DNA from: Hippasteria phrygiana
Lineage: Eukaryota; Echinodermata; Asteroidea; Valvatida; Goniasteridae
Direction of reading: 5' to 3'
DNA length: 64,000 nucleotides
Assembly: GCA_037893225.1 (NCBI GenBank)
Contig: JAZGUH010000928.1
Span: 434,001-498,000, forward strand
Shown here: one piece after another, positions 1-11,658 of the stretch
How the letters are laid out: the number at the start of each line of letters is the position of its first letter
Position numbering within the stretch: position 1 is the stretch's first letter
The notes under the pieces: model-generated
Databases searched by the model: none
Seen by the model: only the letters and a program-made list of their open reading frames with translations
Told to the model about the DNA's origin: nothing
Position numbers and translations under genes: made by a program

Positions 1-385
1 TTCTAATGTGCTTGCTCTTCTAATGCCAGTTAGGGCTGATGCAGTTCCCATGATGCTTTGAGAATGTCGAAAAGGTTTATTACACAATCTATCAATTGCA
101 TGACCCCCCCCAAATTTATTATTCAAAAAAGTTGTCGGTTTACAATTTATGCTAATCAGTTTGGCGCAGCCTTTTTGGCCTATTTAGTGTGGTGCACCCT
201 ATATGCCCATCATGCAAGGGTTCTCAGCTTGTACCATGTGAGTCATACCTCTGTCTCCAGAGAGGATTGGGGGTGTTCAGTTTGCATCTGTGAAAGCTCA
301 GCAATGGTCAACAGAGGGCGCTATATCAACTAATGATGGGAACATTCAGACAAGACAAGTCTGAGATCCAGAGAACTTTGTAATT

Positions 386-548
386 GAGTCAGTCACAAGT
401 CAGTCACAAGTCAGTCACAAGTCAGTCACAAGTCAGTCACAAGTCAGTCACAAGTCAGTCACAAGTCAGTCACAAGTCAGTCACAAGTCAGTCACAAGTC
501 AGTCACAAGTCAGTCACAAGTCAGTCACAAGTCAGTCACAAGTCAGAT
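386..548. repeat. 11-bp tandem repeat, about 14 copies
   Basis: The unit is AGTCAGTCACA repeated almost without change. The open frame across it is only the translated repeat. It is an expansion of the subterminal motif of the hAT element that starts at 369. Confidence 0.97.
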
Positions 549-611
549 CACAAGTCAGCTCACAAGCTACATGGGATGAACAATGACAAAGGAATGCTTT
601 TGTGTGTTTAA

Positions 612-1082
612 AGAGGGTGTTGATTTCTGAGAGAAGTCGGTACCATTTTCTAATATTATGTAGATTGCGTATTGTAAAATAAAACAGCAATTTTTGTCTG
701 CCATGAAATAACAAAAAAGTGACTTTTGAGAGCTATTTTTATCAAGTCCCCTCCAGCGCAGCATAGCCCGCTTGGGCCATGTCTAAAAGTCGTCGCTGCA
801 GGCAGCAAACAAATCGACGTCATAGGACGAACTCCCCTTTTGTGTTTAGTGCTATACACAAAAGGGGAGTTCGTCTTATGACGTCAGATTTGTTTGCTGC
901 CCGCAGCGACAAATTTTAGACAAATGGTACCAGTGGGCTAGAGGGGACTGAATGAAAATAGCTTTCAAAAGTCACTTTTTTGTTATTTCATGGCAGACAA
1001 AATTGGCTGTTTTATTTTACAATACGCAATCTACATAAAACTACAAAATGACGCAGACTTCTCTCGACAACCAACATCATCA
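612..1082. mobile_element. palindromic TTAA MITE (AGAGG family), copy 1
   Basis: Almost the whole 471 bp is one inverted repeat centred near 849, where CACAAAAGGGGAGTTCGTC meets its complement. TTAA is found on both sides (608-611 and 1083-1086). The ends read AGAGGGTGTTGATTTCTGAG and, in reverse, ATGATGATGTTGGTTGTCGAG, imperfect. It interrupts the hAT element 369-1186. Single strands would form a very long hairpin. Non-coding. Confidence 0.9.
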
Positions 1083-1220
1083 TTAAATAGCTTGTTACAT
1101 GGCTTGAGACCAGACTTGTGACTTGTAATGTGACTTGTGATGTGACTTGTCAGTGATGACTTGTGATGACTCGATTACCAACTCTGCTGATATCCAAGCC
1201 ACATCATTGGGGCCAAAATG

Positions 1221-1444
1221 CAGAGTTGTAGTCGAGTCCCTGCAAGTCCTTTCACAAGTCCTTTCGCAAATCCAGTCAGAAGTCCTTTCATAAAGCCGGT
1301 CACAAGTAACTGGATGAACAATGACAAAGGAATGCCTTTGTCACAGCTCATTTGAATAGCTTGTGATTGGAATTAGGATTGCAGGCTTGTGATGGACTTG
1401 TGATGGACTTGCAGGGACTTGTGATGGACTCGACTACATCCCTG
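1221..1444. mobile_element. hAT-like mini-element with perfect 8-bp target duplication
   Basis: It begins CAGAGTTGTAGTCGAGTCC and ends, in reverse, CAGGGATGTAGTCGAGTCC. The flanks are CCAAAATG at 1213-1220 and again at 1445-1452, a perfect duplication. The interior shares the GGATGAACAATGACAAAGG segment with the elements at 369 and 9969. It is only 224 bp long, so it depends on a transposase supplied elsewhere. Confidence 0.93.
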
Positions 1445-1452
1445 CCAAAATG

Positions 1453-2906
1453 TACATCTTAAAAATATCACAATTTTGTGCATGATGGCACAAGCTGATT
1501 GTGCAAACACAGGGTCTGATAAATGAGTGGGATGCCGAAACAAAAGTCATAAGTCCTCACAGCTTCAGCAGAAAACACGCCGTTATACAATGTTCAGCAG
1601 ATTTGAACGTCCTATCCAAAAGTTGTTGTTTTTTCTGATGTTCCAAAGAACTTTGGTAGTAAACCACAAAGTTTTTAGGTGCATGTATAGAACCTTCCGT
1701 ACGACATAAGCCATTTTTTGTTCAACATGTGAAATTTAACGGCACAAAATGTGAGGAAATAATGTCTGGTTGATGGCTAAAGTTGTGCTCATTAACATAA
1801 TTTGGTACTGGTTCACAGATCCAGAGGAATGTACCTATCACTAACTAGTGCACAGCCAACCCAAACCTCCCCCACACCCCCACCCCAACCAATCAATTTT
1901 GTGCAGTAAATGTTTTGGTTTCAGATTTTGCAAGTCATATAATCTAAACATGAATGATACAATTTTACTGCGACAGGTCGATAAAAGACAGAGGGTCATC
2001 AGAATTGTTTCACTTCAAAACACTGAATATTTCCTGCAACCTCCACATCGCAAACTACTACACAGCCAACTCCACTCCTCTCTGCCCCACCCCCTCTCTT
2101 CCCCCCTCCCAATCATATGGAATTTTGCACAGAATCTTGCACATCAAAATACAAAAGACATGATTTGACCCTATTTCAGCTGCATTCATCTCAGGGTTCT
2201 ACTGCAACAGGTCAATAAAGGACAGAGGGTCATCCAAATTGTTTCACTTCCAAACACCGAATATTTCCTGTGTTGTAACACCAACCTCCACATCCAATAA
2301 TGCACTGACATCCAGCTAGCTATCCCACCACAATGTTTACATGTCACTGACCTGCCTTTCAAAATTAGGACCCTTCCAATCTTTATTACTGCAACAGGAA
2401 ATATTAAACTTGAAGTTTGTGTTTGTCATTAGATGGTGGTTACAAACCGTAGGTCAATAAACTCAAACTTTAACACCACGTCAACCAGAGTGGTCCTAAT
2501 TTCTGAGAAAAGGATCTATCATCAGTGATAACTAGTCCATATCAGAAAATGTATCAGACTTACATGATGTGTTCTTTATGATGGATCAAAAGCCCCTAAA
2601 AAAAAACCAAACAATTAAATTAACTATTATATTTGGTAAGATGTTTTTAATCAATTTACAAATGGCATGCATTTCACATCTCCTTATAAAAAGAGCCTCA
2701 TTCCTTTCCAGAATCTCAAATTGCATTACGTTTGGAACAACCTGTCCCATTAAAAAATGTGTTTTGACAATGTAATTTTAAAAATAAGTTCATTCGTCAC
2801 AGCCCTTCAAATAAAAAATAAACATGTGAAGTACACAAATGATAATTAATTGTAGAATGCTTGTCTATATGATTAGAGTCATAAAGAATTTGGCTGTTAG
2901 CTGCTA
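1453..2906. other. no gene; AT-rich with a local duplication
   Basis: I see no supportable gene. A segment around 1965-2030 (GACAGGTCGATAAAAGACAG, with the fragment on to TATTTCCTGCAAC) recurs at about 2205-2270, indicating an old local duplication. The rest is unique. Confidence 0.5.
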
Positions 2907-2910
2907 TTAA

Positions 2911-3392
2911 AGGTAGTGTACATGCTTGGTCATTGTTGCAATTTTCAGAAATGGGCGGATTTGGGGGTTAGTATTTTATAGGAAATATCGTTCCACTGAC
3001 CTGTTCAAAGTTTTGCGTTGTTGGATGGCGAAAAAACAAGAGAAAAACGGCGCTCGTTTTCAACCGTCGGGCGGATGATAGCCTTTAGTCAAGGCGCGTG
3101 TGGCTACCTGGACGCGTGACGCGCCCCGAATGCCAGCATGTCCGGGGCGCCACTCGTCCGGGTAGCCACGCGCGCCTTGACTAAAGGCTACAGGGCAGTT
3201 TTCCAATGATTTCCAGCTGGAAATCATTGGAAAACAATATAAATTTCCACTTTTCTTGACAACGACAGCACACCTGGTGCCATCATTTCACAGGATGATT
3301 GAGACTACTATTAACTTACAGTCTAGTGAGGTATTTCGTAATAATTCAGTAAAAACAAATTGGAGGATTACCAATCGTGTATGATACTGTCA
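2911..3392. mobile_element. TTAA MITE (AGGTAGTGTACA family), copy 1, GC-core subtype
   Basis: TTAA at 2907-2910 is followed by AGGTAGTGTACATGC. The right end is degraded but shows ACCAATCGTGTA. The core is a GC-rich palindrome of about 105 bp with arms reading CTTTAGTCAAGGCGCG and its complement. The AGG start after TTAA resembles the Kolobok/T2 type. It shares its whole length with the copies at 6530, 28672 and 47366. Confidence 0.85.
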
Positions 3393-5799
3393 ATTTTATG
3401 TTGCACCAAACACGAAGCTGTCAAATTTTAAAAGCAATTATGAAGTTTTTATTATGCTTACCTTTGGGTCTTAAAAGACTGCAGCTGCATAGAATCAAAG
3501 AATGGAATTGCTGGTCCGACTCAAATCACTGTTGGTGCAACTGCTATCAACTCTTGAGCCTGGCGATGTTATCCTATCGGCACATCCATCAGAAGAAGAG
3601 AAAGTTCACTCTAACCCAAAGATTGCCCAATTGGGAAAGTTTATTTGACCAAATACCCAACCCACACAATTGCCTCGGGCCTGCTGGGACAACCTTAAAC
3701 CTTGTCAATGACCACAAAATCCTTCAGTAGTCTGGTGTTGAGATGAGGATAGGTGGTCAGAGCTCGAGACGACCAACAAAGTGCAGCTGTTTACCGAACC
3801 CACAAAAAGCCCTCAAGGAACGGAAGGCCCATTACCTTGTCGGTTCCTATGAACTTCAGGTATGATGGGATGATTCAGTTTACACATTTTGTGGTCTGCT
3901 TACTGGAGACAGGAACATTCCTCAAAAATGGGACTTCAAAATTAAAGTTTCAAAGTTCTGAAATTATCCCATAAAAAAATCTAAACCAGGACAAAACTTT
4001 TAAAACTGACAAAAGACTTCTTTTTGCTTTAATGTATAGTGGTTCAGTGATTCTTAAATTTGAGGACATGCCTTTGGAAATGGAAAAATAACAGTTTTTT
4101 TCATAAAGTCCAGGATTTCTTCACTCTAATCTTTGCTTCAGGCCTTTAATCAGAAATAAATGTACTTGGCTAATCTCTACGATTCATTTCATAACACGCA
4201 AATCCATCAAATTACTAACCCCAGGGAGAAAAAATAAATACTTGTGACTAGACCATTGTACCAGCGGCCTACAGGGCACTGCGGCAGAATATTCAACAAA
4301 ATGTACAGTAATCCTTTCAAGGAAGGCCGAATGCTAGTGTTAAGATGAAAAGCGTTGGTGGTAAAGGCATCATGTTACGCTCTTACAAATGCCAGGAAAA
4401 TGCGGTTATGGTGTCCATGCTTTCAGTGTAAATCAACACTCACTGAGTAAGAATGTTTATTATGTGTGGAAGTTTTAATTTTCATTCTCCAACAAAACAA
4501 TTGCAAAATGTATGACATAGGCACATCCGGTTGTTACTAAATACATGCAACACCAAATGCTTTAGAGCCAACGGGGCAGCCACATCTAGCTGTGCAGGTT
4601 CCAGGCATAGGATGTAATAATTTGAAATAATTGTAGTCACTGGGGCACACCAGTACGTACAACACCCAGGATTTGTCTTTGACGAGATTCACTGAACATT
4701 TTCTACTTTTTTCCTCAAAGTAAACGGAAGCCCCAAGCTGTCTGTACATTACCAACAACATCAGATCAAGACGGTACAGACACTTACTATTTTGCCAATT
4801 CAGTGGCGGCCAATTCAACAGTGGTTTCCGAAAATTTGTTAGCATCACCCAAAAATATGTCACAAGTCCAGTATAGTCTGCAAAATTACCATGATTACCT
4901 CAACATCAACCCAGGGGAATTCAATTCCAACCTCCATTAGATGGGCAGGAAAGGAGGAGTGCCAACTACACCTGACCCATCAGCAAATGGCTCCCCAAAG
5001 ACAACTTACACATTCCCCAAAGACAACTTACACATTCCCACAACATCTCCCCCGACAACCTTTCTCTCAAGGATTGGCAGTGTCTGGGTGACCACTGTTT
5101 TACCAGCACAAATAACAAGGATGTCAAAGCCGTTGACTTTTGGACCTTTCGTAATCTGATTATGGCACTAAAAGCTCATAATCCTTTTTATTTATTGGGC
5201 TACTTAGACCAAGCCATGACAGATGCTTCACAAGACACTGTACAAGATAACAATTCTGTCACATTTTTGGTGGCAATATCTCTGTGTGCTCTTCACCCAA
5301 AGTTACCCTTTCCAAGATATTCAAACTGATATAAACATATTCACCCTCAAACCCCAAACCCCCCCCCCCCCCCCCTTTCCGAAACACCCACACCTTCTGG
5401 AGAAATCCGGCTATTTAGACATTGTTTAGACTGCCTGCGAAACTCAATGTCTGCCCAACATCAATAGAGGTCTGAGAACAAGTCCTCCTGAATAAACTCA
5501 TTGTTCTCATTATCAGTCAACTCTATGACCTATGACACAGAGGTCAATGACCTTGGCCATGGACTGAAGTTGGCGGAACTACAAATTGCACTTGAAGTTC
5601 AGGGATCTTGAAAGAGTTGGCGGCAGACCAAGACCAAACAGACTATCTGGTTATGAGAGACTACAAACCAAAGAGGAGGGGGAAGGGCAGGGGGAATTTC
5701 CAAATCTGCAGGATGTTCATTTAAACCAGCAGTACAAAACAGGTTATGAAATTACAACCGCAGTCTACCCAAAGGGTTCTTGTGGATGAAAAGCTTTAA
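3393..5799. other. no recognisable gene
   Basis: Several short open frames occur, including a 108-codon minus-strand frame at 4537-4863 ending in a Cys-rich stretch, but none shows a family motif or splice context. There is a C-run at about 5357-5375 and a short local repeat (CAAAGACAACTTACACATTC, twice near 5000). Confidence 0.4.
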
Positions 5800-6201
5800 C
5801 CAGTTCGCGTCGGAGGACGTGTTAACACGATCTGGCTGTTTTTACACGGGCACGGCTGACGGGTTAAAACGTCAAGCTTGCCTCGACTCACCTCCAGGTG
5901 ACATCTCAACACGCTGATCCCTCATTTGTTTTGTACACACACACAAAGTCCGAGAAGTCTGTGAAGGCGGACAGTGTGTTGAACTTGAACTTGGCCAGTT
6001 GTTCTACAATTTACGCTACCGTGGCACCCAGAGTATTGAAATATATGAGGTTTCGGCAAGAAATACTGTACAAATACTGTTCAAATGACTCTTGCAAATC
6101 AGTATTTGTGGCGTTTGGCTGTATATCAGAAGTTGGCTGCTATATTTTGCCTTTTTTCGAAAATCGAAATTTTCGGCAAAAATAATCCCGCCGCGAAGTG
6201 G
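5800..6201. mobile_element. TTAA element (CCAGTTC family), copy 1
   Basis: TTAA at 5796-5799 then CCAGTTCGCGTCGG; the right end in reverse is CCACTTCGCGGCGGG, then TTAA at 6202-6205. The TTAA plus CC start fits a piggyBac-like non-autonomous element. The right TTAA is also the left TTAA of the next element (6206). The interior has no supported coding sequence. Confidence 0.75.
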
Positions 6202-6205
6202 TTAA

Positions 6206-6476
6206 AGAGGAAGTTCAGTGGTGCCATAGGACAAACTCCCCTTTTGTGTCTAGCACTAGGCACAACAGAGGAGTTTGATTTGTTTGCTGCACACAGAGAC
6301 GACTTTTAGACAAATGGCACCAGCGGGCTGTGGTGCGCTAGAGGGGACTTGATAAAAATAGCTCTCAAAAGTAACTTTTTGTGTATTTCATGGCAGAAAT
6401 AATGTTTGATTTTACAATACCAGTCTGCATAAAAATAAAAAATGATGCAGACCCCTCTCAGCAATCAACCTCATCT
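6206..6476. mobile_element. palindromic TTAA MITE (AGAGG family), copy 2, left arm deleted
   Basis: It starts AGAGGAAGTTCAGTGG like the 17.7 kb copy but jumps straight to the central palindrome (AGGACAAACTCCCC), so most of the left arm is gone. The right arm with TTGATAAAAATAGCTCTCAA is complete to about 6476. It abuts the element 5800-6201 through one shared TTAA. Confidence 0.8.
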
Positions 6477-6529
6477 GTGCTTCAGGCAACTGAGTCTAAC
6501 CCTTCACATGTATGTTGGTCTTTTTTTAA

Positions 6530-7025
6530 AGGTAGAGTAACGATTGGTAATCCTCCAATATTTTTTACTGAATTATTACGAAATACCTTACTAGACTGTA
6601 AGTTAATAGTAGCCTCAATCATCCTGTGAAATGATGGCACCAGGTGTGCTGTCGTCAAGAAAAGTGGAAATATATATCGTTTTCCAATGATTTCCGGCTG
6701 GAAATTATTGGGAAAACTGCCCTGTAGCCTTTAGTCAAGGCGCGCGTGGCTGCCCAGACGCGTTGGCTGCCCAGACAAGTGGCGCGCCACGGACATGCTG
6801 GCCTTCGGGGCGCGTCTCGCGTCCAGGTAGCCACGCGTGCCTTGACTAAAGGCTATCATCCACCCGACGGTTGAAAACGAGTGCCGTTTTTCTCTCGTTC
6901 CTTTTCGCCATCCAACAACGCAAAACTTTGAACAGGTCAGTGGAACGATATTTTCTATAAACTACTATTACTAACCCCCAAATCCGCCCAATTCTGAAAA
7001 CAATGACCAATCATGTACACTACCT
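6530..7025. mobile_element. TTAA MITE (AGGTAGTGTACA family), copy 2, inverted
   Basis: TTAA at 6526-6529 and 7026-7029 flank 496 bp. The ends are AGGTAGAGTAACGATTGGT and, in reverse, AGGTAGTGTACATGATTGG. It has the same GC-rich central palindrome as copy 1, in reverse orientation. It starts only about 50 bp from the previous MITE. Confidence 0.9.
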
Positions 7026-7152
7026 TTAAGAAGAGAAGAGAAGAATCCACCAAACAAAAGCACTAACATAAAAGTAATTATTATATACCAAAGCACATAC
7101 ACGCTACAGAATATTTTTTCTGGATAAAACTTTAAATACAGCTGTATCTTAA

Positions 7153-7360
7153 CCCCTTGAGCACGGTATTTTACAGGAGACGTCGGGGTGTTGCAGCAGC
7201 TCTAGGAGCCAAGCGAAATGGCCAAAATGTGTTTATGCAGTCAAGCGTGACACAATAATCCAACAACGGTTTGAAACTGCACAAACAGCGGCCAATGGCA
7301 TCATCCGGCCTGGTGACACTGTTTTTTTTGCACCATATGGTGTCTTCCGTACGCAAGGGG
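7153..7360. mobile_element. TTAA element (CCCCTTG family), copy 1
   Basis: TTAA at 7149-7152 is followed by CCCCTTGAGCACGG; the right end in reverse is CCCCTTGCGTACGG, flanked by TAAA. It is 208 bp. The interior shares AATCCAACAACGGTTTG and GTGACACAATAATCC (in reverse) with the copies at 47859, 48096 and 62340. TTAA plus CCC termini fit a piggyBac-type MITE. Confidence 0.8.
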
Positions 7361-9296
7361 TAAATAATAATTAAGCGGAACACGTTTTAAGATATCTTGT
7401 GCCTTCTTCAACTTTTGTTTTCAAAATAATAATATAAATGTGACTTCTGTACCTTTGGAAAAGTACAATGGGCAGGTTTTTAGACTACTGCATGAGTTTC
7501 TAAAGTCAGTTCCAACAGTGAATTTGAAAATGGTAGCATCTCACGTAGGACAATTCTCTCAAAACAACTAAGGCTGCAAGTTCCCGGTTTTAAAATTATC
7601 GGTGTATCTTATGTTTTGCATACACAAAGAAAAACAAAGAAAACCAAGTCTGGGGAAGTCAGTTCATAACCTGATTTAGATAACACATGATCAGCAGAAA
7701 TCAATCAGACGTCTATTGCTAATTAAGACAGTAAGCTCAACCAAAAATAGTACATTAAGAACGGGTGAACAAAATTCCTCTTCCCCCACAACGCTGACAA
7801 CAAAGCCAAATTAATTCACTCATGAAGTACATGTACATTACGGACGAGCACGTGAGAAGTATTGTTGGCGGTGATTACCTATGCCCCTGCCCGATTGGCC
7901 CTCAGCCAACATCATAGACGGCCCCGTGCCCAAATCCAACCAATCATAATGCACAGGTGCGCTGGCAAGCACGTGGAAAACATTCTTTATGGTAATTCCG
8001 TCCGCCCAAACACCATTGGCCCTCACCGAACATCGTGGTCAGCCCGTGCCCGTGCACAAATTCCTTGCGCCCAAGATCTAGGCCCCATTGGCCCTCATAG
8101 CGCATGTGCATGCATTGCATCATTGGTGTAGTCTTCGTCAAGTGCAAACAACTGCACTGAATGCTACCATCTTATTCCCAGTGTACAATGTACGTACACG
8201 CAGCTAACGCATAGCGAACTTCGTCTTGAGAAAAGACTAAAACCAGCACACGTGCATTGCATACATTGTACATGTACACATGTACAATGTCTGTCTTGTG
8301 TACACAAGACATTAGATGATCGTTTTTTGACAGCTCATGTGTGATCGTTCATGGTATTAATTATCAATAGTTAAATCAACAATGCCGAAATCGAAACAAA
8401 CGCTCGTCTTTCTGGAGTGCCGTAAAGAAGCCAACCGAGTGAAGCCTTGTAAACCCTGCCCCGATCCTGCCGGCTCCGGCCCTAATTCGCGATCTCATGG
8501 GCAGATCCGAGCTCAATATCCCGGCGGACCGGAGCTCAATCCCGGTGGGCCCGATGGCCCCGCGTCATGGTGACTTCCCGTCGTGTTCTCGATGACTTCC
8601 GGTCGTGCTCGCCCGCAACTTGATTTTTTTTCTTCGCGTACTCTATGCTCCAAAAAGAAAAGGTCGATTTATAAAAATTGGATTACGGTTAACCGAAACA
8701 GAAAAATGGAACCGTGTAACTGTTTAAACGGACGGTTAACCGTGTAAACAGTTCCAAACTGCAGCCGTAAAAACAACTGTCACTGAACTCATTTCCTAGA
8801 GTCTAAATCTACCCAATAAAATGTCGCTGAGGACCTCGCAGGAATCTGAAACCATGAGAAGGATGTGTTCTGAACTTCTCGCTACATGGGCCATAACTTG
8901 TACAGGAAACAATCTGGGACAGTGCGGAGGATTGAGCCACAAAGCCTCCTAAAAAACTTCCAGTCATAACACATCAAATTATGTACCACAAGACCATTCT
9001 TCCTGCACGTTCCCACAGGCTCGCTCCAGCCAGTTTTCCTCATAATAGGGCCCCAATGTTCCAAATTTGAGACATCAGACAGACAAACCAGGATGCCACA
9101 AATTACATTGATGTCAACAAGGGACAGAAGTAGAGGACAATTTTCATGCAAAGCAAAGCAAAGCACAAAACATGACTTGTTTCCTCTTCCTGATGTTACA
9201 GGAAAGCATGATGACTGATCTCTATCAGACCCCGGGGGTTGTCAACCCACCCTCCCCATCCAGACATCTAGGAATGCACTGAAAGCGTAAACTGCA
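7361..9296. other. no supported gene; GC-rich patch at 8380-8620
   Basis: Apart from the CCAAT repeats above, the only notable part is a CpG-rich patch at 8380-8620 with a 63-codon Pro/Gly-rich frame I cannot support. Inverted TACATGTACA-type sequences lie at 8265-8320. Confidence 0.4.
7894..8097. promoter_or_regulatory. CCAAT-box-bearing repeats, promoter-like
   Basis: ATTGGCCCTCA occurs three times (7894, 8015, 8087), each preceded by C/A-rich sequence, and a CCAATCA lies at 7940. The segments following the first two copies are alignable (GAACATCGTGGTCAGCCCGTG-like), so it is a degenerate local duplication. CpG-rich DNA with several inverted CCAAT boxes is typical of NF-Y-bound promoters. 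No clear downstream gene is visible. Confidence 0.35.
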
Positions 9297-9600
9297 ATGC
9301 TACAAAACCTGCAGTGGCATTCACTTCAATCCAGCAGGGATGCGGCCATTCAAATAATGTTGTACAAGATCTCCCACAATCCAACTGCTGTTAACAAAGA
9401 TCAGTGCCTGACCCCAATGACAGATACCAGACTAAGAAAGTACCATCAGGCTAGATACCAGCTTCTCACAACCCACTCATCCAAAGACATCTATAAGTTC
9501 TCTTTCATGCTGACAGCAGTCCGGCTTTGGAATGCCTTCCCTGTAGATGTCATTCAAGCTCAATCAGTGGACATCTTCGGGGCACTAGTCTCCCCTCCTA
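9297..9600 (+). pseudogene. LINE (L2/CR1-like) reverse transcriptase ORF, C-terminal tail
   Basis: This open frame matches the end of L2/CR1/Jockey-type polyproteins, downstream of the reverse transcriptase core. It shows the family's linear order: 'MLQNLQW..SLQSSRD', then 'MLYKISHNP', then a Thr/Arg stretch, then 'FSFMLTAVRLWNAFP', then 'VIQAQSVDIFGALV'. The SF-x(n)-RLWN-x-FP signature is the diagnostic part. A stop codon directly precedes the ATG and no upstream RT motifs (such as YADD) are visible, so the copy is 5'-truncated, as is typical of LINEs. A T-run and an A/T-rich tail follow. It is a dead fragment with no expected product. Confidence 0.75.
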
Positions 9601-9968
9601 GCTCCAAGATTTTTTTTTTTTACCCACACCTGTAACTTTTGCACCACCTTCCTCCAGCTTCACATACACTTTTATGCTTTACCTCAGCATTAACATCCAG
9701 AAGTGGACTTTTGCTGAGTACCAGCATAGATGTAGATGTAAAAAACACCAAGGGGGGCTGCTCTAGAGATGCAACTATCAGCTCTTTACTACTTTCGTTT
9801 CCCAAGTGTGGCAAAACATCGGGGGAAACAGGCACCAAATCAATTTGGTACTGAGTTTCGTCCAATAAACTTTCCAATATATAAAATAATTATGTGCACT
9901 ACATGTACGTGGTACAGCAGAACAATATGAACATGCTGTGTCTTGCCAGCAATACCTACGTGGTCAAT

Positions 9969-10177
9969 CAGAGTTGTAGTCAAGTCCCTGCAAGCCTTTC
10001 CACAAGTCCTTTCGCAAGTCTAGTCGCTAGTCCTTTCATCAAGCCGGTCACAAGTACCGTAACTGGATGAACAATGACAAAGGAATGCCTTTGTCAAAGC
10101 TCATTTGAATAGCTCGTGATTGGAATTAGGACTGGAGGGCTTGTGACGGACTTGGGATTGGCTCGACTACATCCCTG
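9969..10177. mobile_element. hAT-like mini-element, sibling of 1221-1444
   Basis: It begins CAGAGTTGTAGTCAAGTCC and ends, in reverse, CAGGGATGTAGTCGAGCC. The interior (GGATGAACAATGACAAAGG, then ATTTGAATAGCTCGTGATTGG) is colinear with the element at 1221-1444. The flanking 8-mers TGGTCAAT and CAGTCAAA match in five positions, consistent with an old insertion. Confidence 0.82.
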
Positions 10178-10989
10178 CAGTCAAAAGAGGGCACTCTTTT
10201 GATGAACTACATGTATCATCTGCAAAAACACAACATTTTTGCAGCACTGTGTCAATGTCTTCTACGAACACAAGTTAGAGTAATTTTACTTCTCCACTAT
10301 TAGCTCCAACGTGACAAAGAGCAAGTGACTCTTAATGCAATATTAAACCAAACAAGTCAATAACACTCATTGCTGGGTAGTAATCTGCTTCTGGATGGCT
10401 CATGATTATTCATAACATGCTCATCTGCTGCACAGAACAAAAATCAATATTTCAGTGCAAAACAGAGAAATTAAAATCCTGCTAAAAAGTACATTGACAT
10501 GAACACAGTACAGGTGAGCAACGTAAAAAGTGCATCTGCCCTGCGTGCAAATCCAGACCATTAAATTCTATGGCATTTCTGGAAAGGAATAATGCACATG
10601 CGTATTGTACACGTACTATTTTATTACACGTTTTGAAATACGCTGCAGTTCGATACGACCAAGGCCTTAAAAGTAAAACATACCTGGGAAAATACTGCAA
10701 TTTACATATGCAGGAGCCACCGAAATCTCAATTCCAAGTATGAATTAATGTGCACGAATGACATATGGTCAACTGAGCTCCCACAATTAATTAAAATGGT
10801 GATTAAAACCTACCAACGTTATGGTTATACAAAAAGTACACCTACCCCAGCCTACCTGCAATAATGCAATGCATTTCTACAGAAAAAAAGCACTGGGGAA
10901 TAAATTTGCAAACTGCTGTTCAGAATGTCTATCTGGTTTGCTTTAACAATTTTGCATGCGCTTTCTCACATACATGTTATAACACTTAA

Positions 10990-11653
10990 GCCCTGTCCGC
11001 ACTGGACTTATTTTGGTAAAACTTACCGAGACGATGGGAACTTTTCCTATTTCAAGTCCAGTGCGGACAGCCCAGGACGTTTTCCTTTCAGTTACTTTTC
11101 CTGAGTCCAGCAGTTACTTCTACCGGCCAACTGCTGCCCAGGAAAACTGACCAGGTAACTTTTCCCGAGACGATAAGTCCAGTGCGGACAGTGCGAGTCG
11201 GTAAAAGCGGCTCAGAAAAGCGTACATCCGGCCCGAGTGCAAGGTCATGCTTCACAGGGGAACCACGCATGCTCTTTACATTGTTTCACCGTGGTGCGGT
11301 GCACGTGGCAAGTTTCCAAATTCCAGTGCGTTGGTCCTCTTTTGGTTGCAATCACGGTAGATTCTATTATTGATAAAGTCAGAAGTTTGATTGGTGCTAA
11401 AGACGTAGGCCTGCGTGTACACATCAGCCGGAAAAATGAAAAGGCAGGCGTGATTTGGGTCAATCACGTCAATGTAGAAAGGTCACGCAAAGCGCCCTCA
11501 TGAGTCGTTATATTGACAGCTCGGTTACTTCTCCCACGGTCTCGGTAAAATTTTCCCGTGTCGAACGACCAAGTGCGGACAGTGGTCACATTTGACCATT
11601 TTACCATCGTCTCGGTAAAAACCTTCCAAAAAAAAGTCCAGTGCGGACACGGC
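10990..11653. mobile_element. TTAA element with about 50-bp inverted ends (GCCCTGTCCGC family)
   Basis: The left end is GCCCTGTCCGCACTGGACTT after TTAA (10986-10989). The right end in reverse is GCCGTGTCCGCACTGGACTT, followed by TTTA/TTAG. Both continue into TTACCGAGACGATGG. Further internal copies of AGTCCAGTGCGGACAG lie at about 11057 and 11178. It is directly followed by the next TTAA MITE. Confidence 0.82.
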
Positions 11654-11658
11654 TTTAG

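Larger units (their letters stand above)
369..1186. mobile_element. hAT-like non-autonomous element carrying a nested MITE
   Basis: The left end starts CAGAGAACTTTGTAATTGAG and the right end, read in reverse, CAGAGTTGGTAATCGAG. Flanks CTGAGATC (361-368) and CTGATATC (1187-1194) form an 8-bp target duplication with one mismatch, as for hAT. Just inside the ends are iterated AGTCAC / GACTTGTG motifs, expanded on the left into a tandem array. A palindromic TTAA MITE (612-1082) splits the interior. Removing it restores an interior matching the related element at 1221-1444. No transposase is encoded. Confidence 0.85.

Noticed and set aside
386..548. CRISPR-like regular repeat
   Set aside because: Units are directly adjacent with no spacers; it is a simple tandem repeat in eukaryotic DNA.
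386..611. 75-codon frame of repeated SQVSHKSV
   Set aside because: It is only the translation of the 11-bp tandem repeat.
3480..3850. Possible old coding fragment (LLSTLEPGDVILSAHPSEEEK in one frame)
   Set aside because: Interrupted by several stops and not recognisable as any family.
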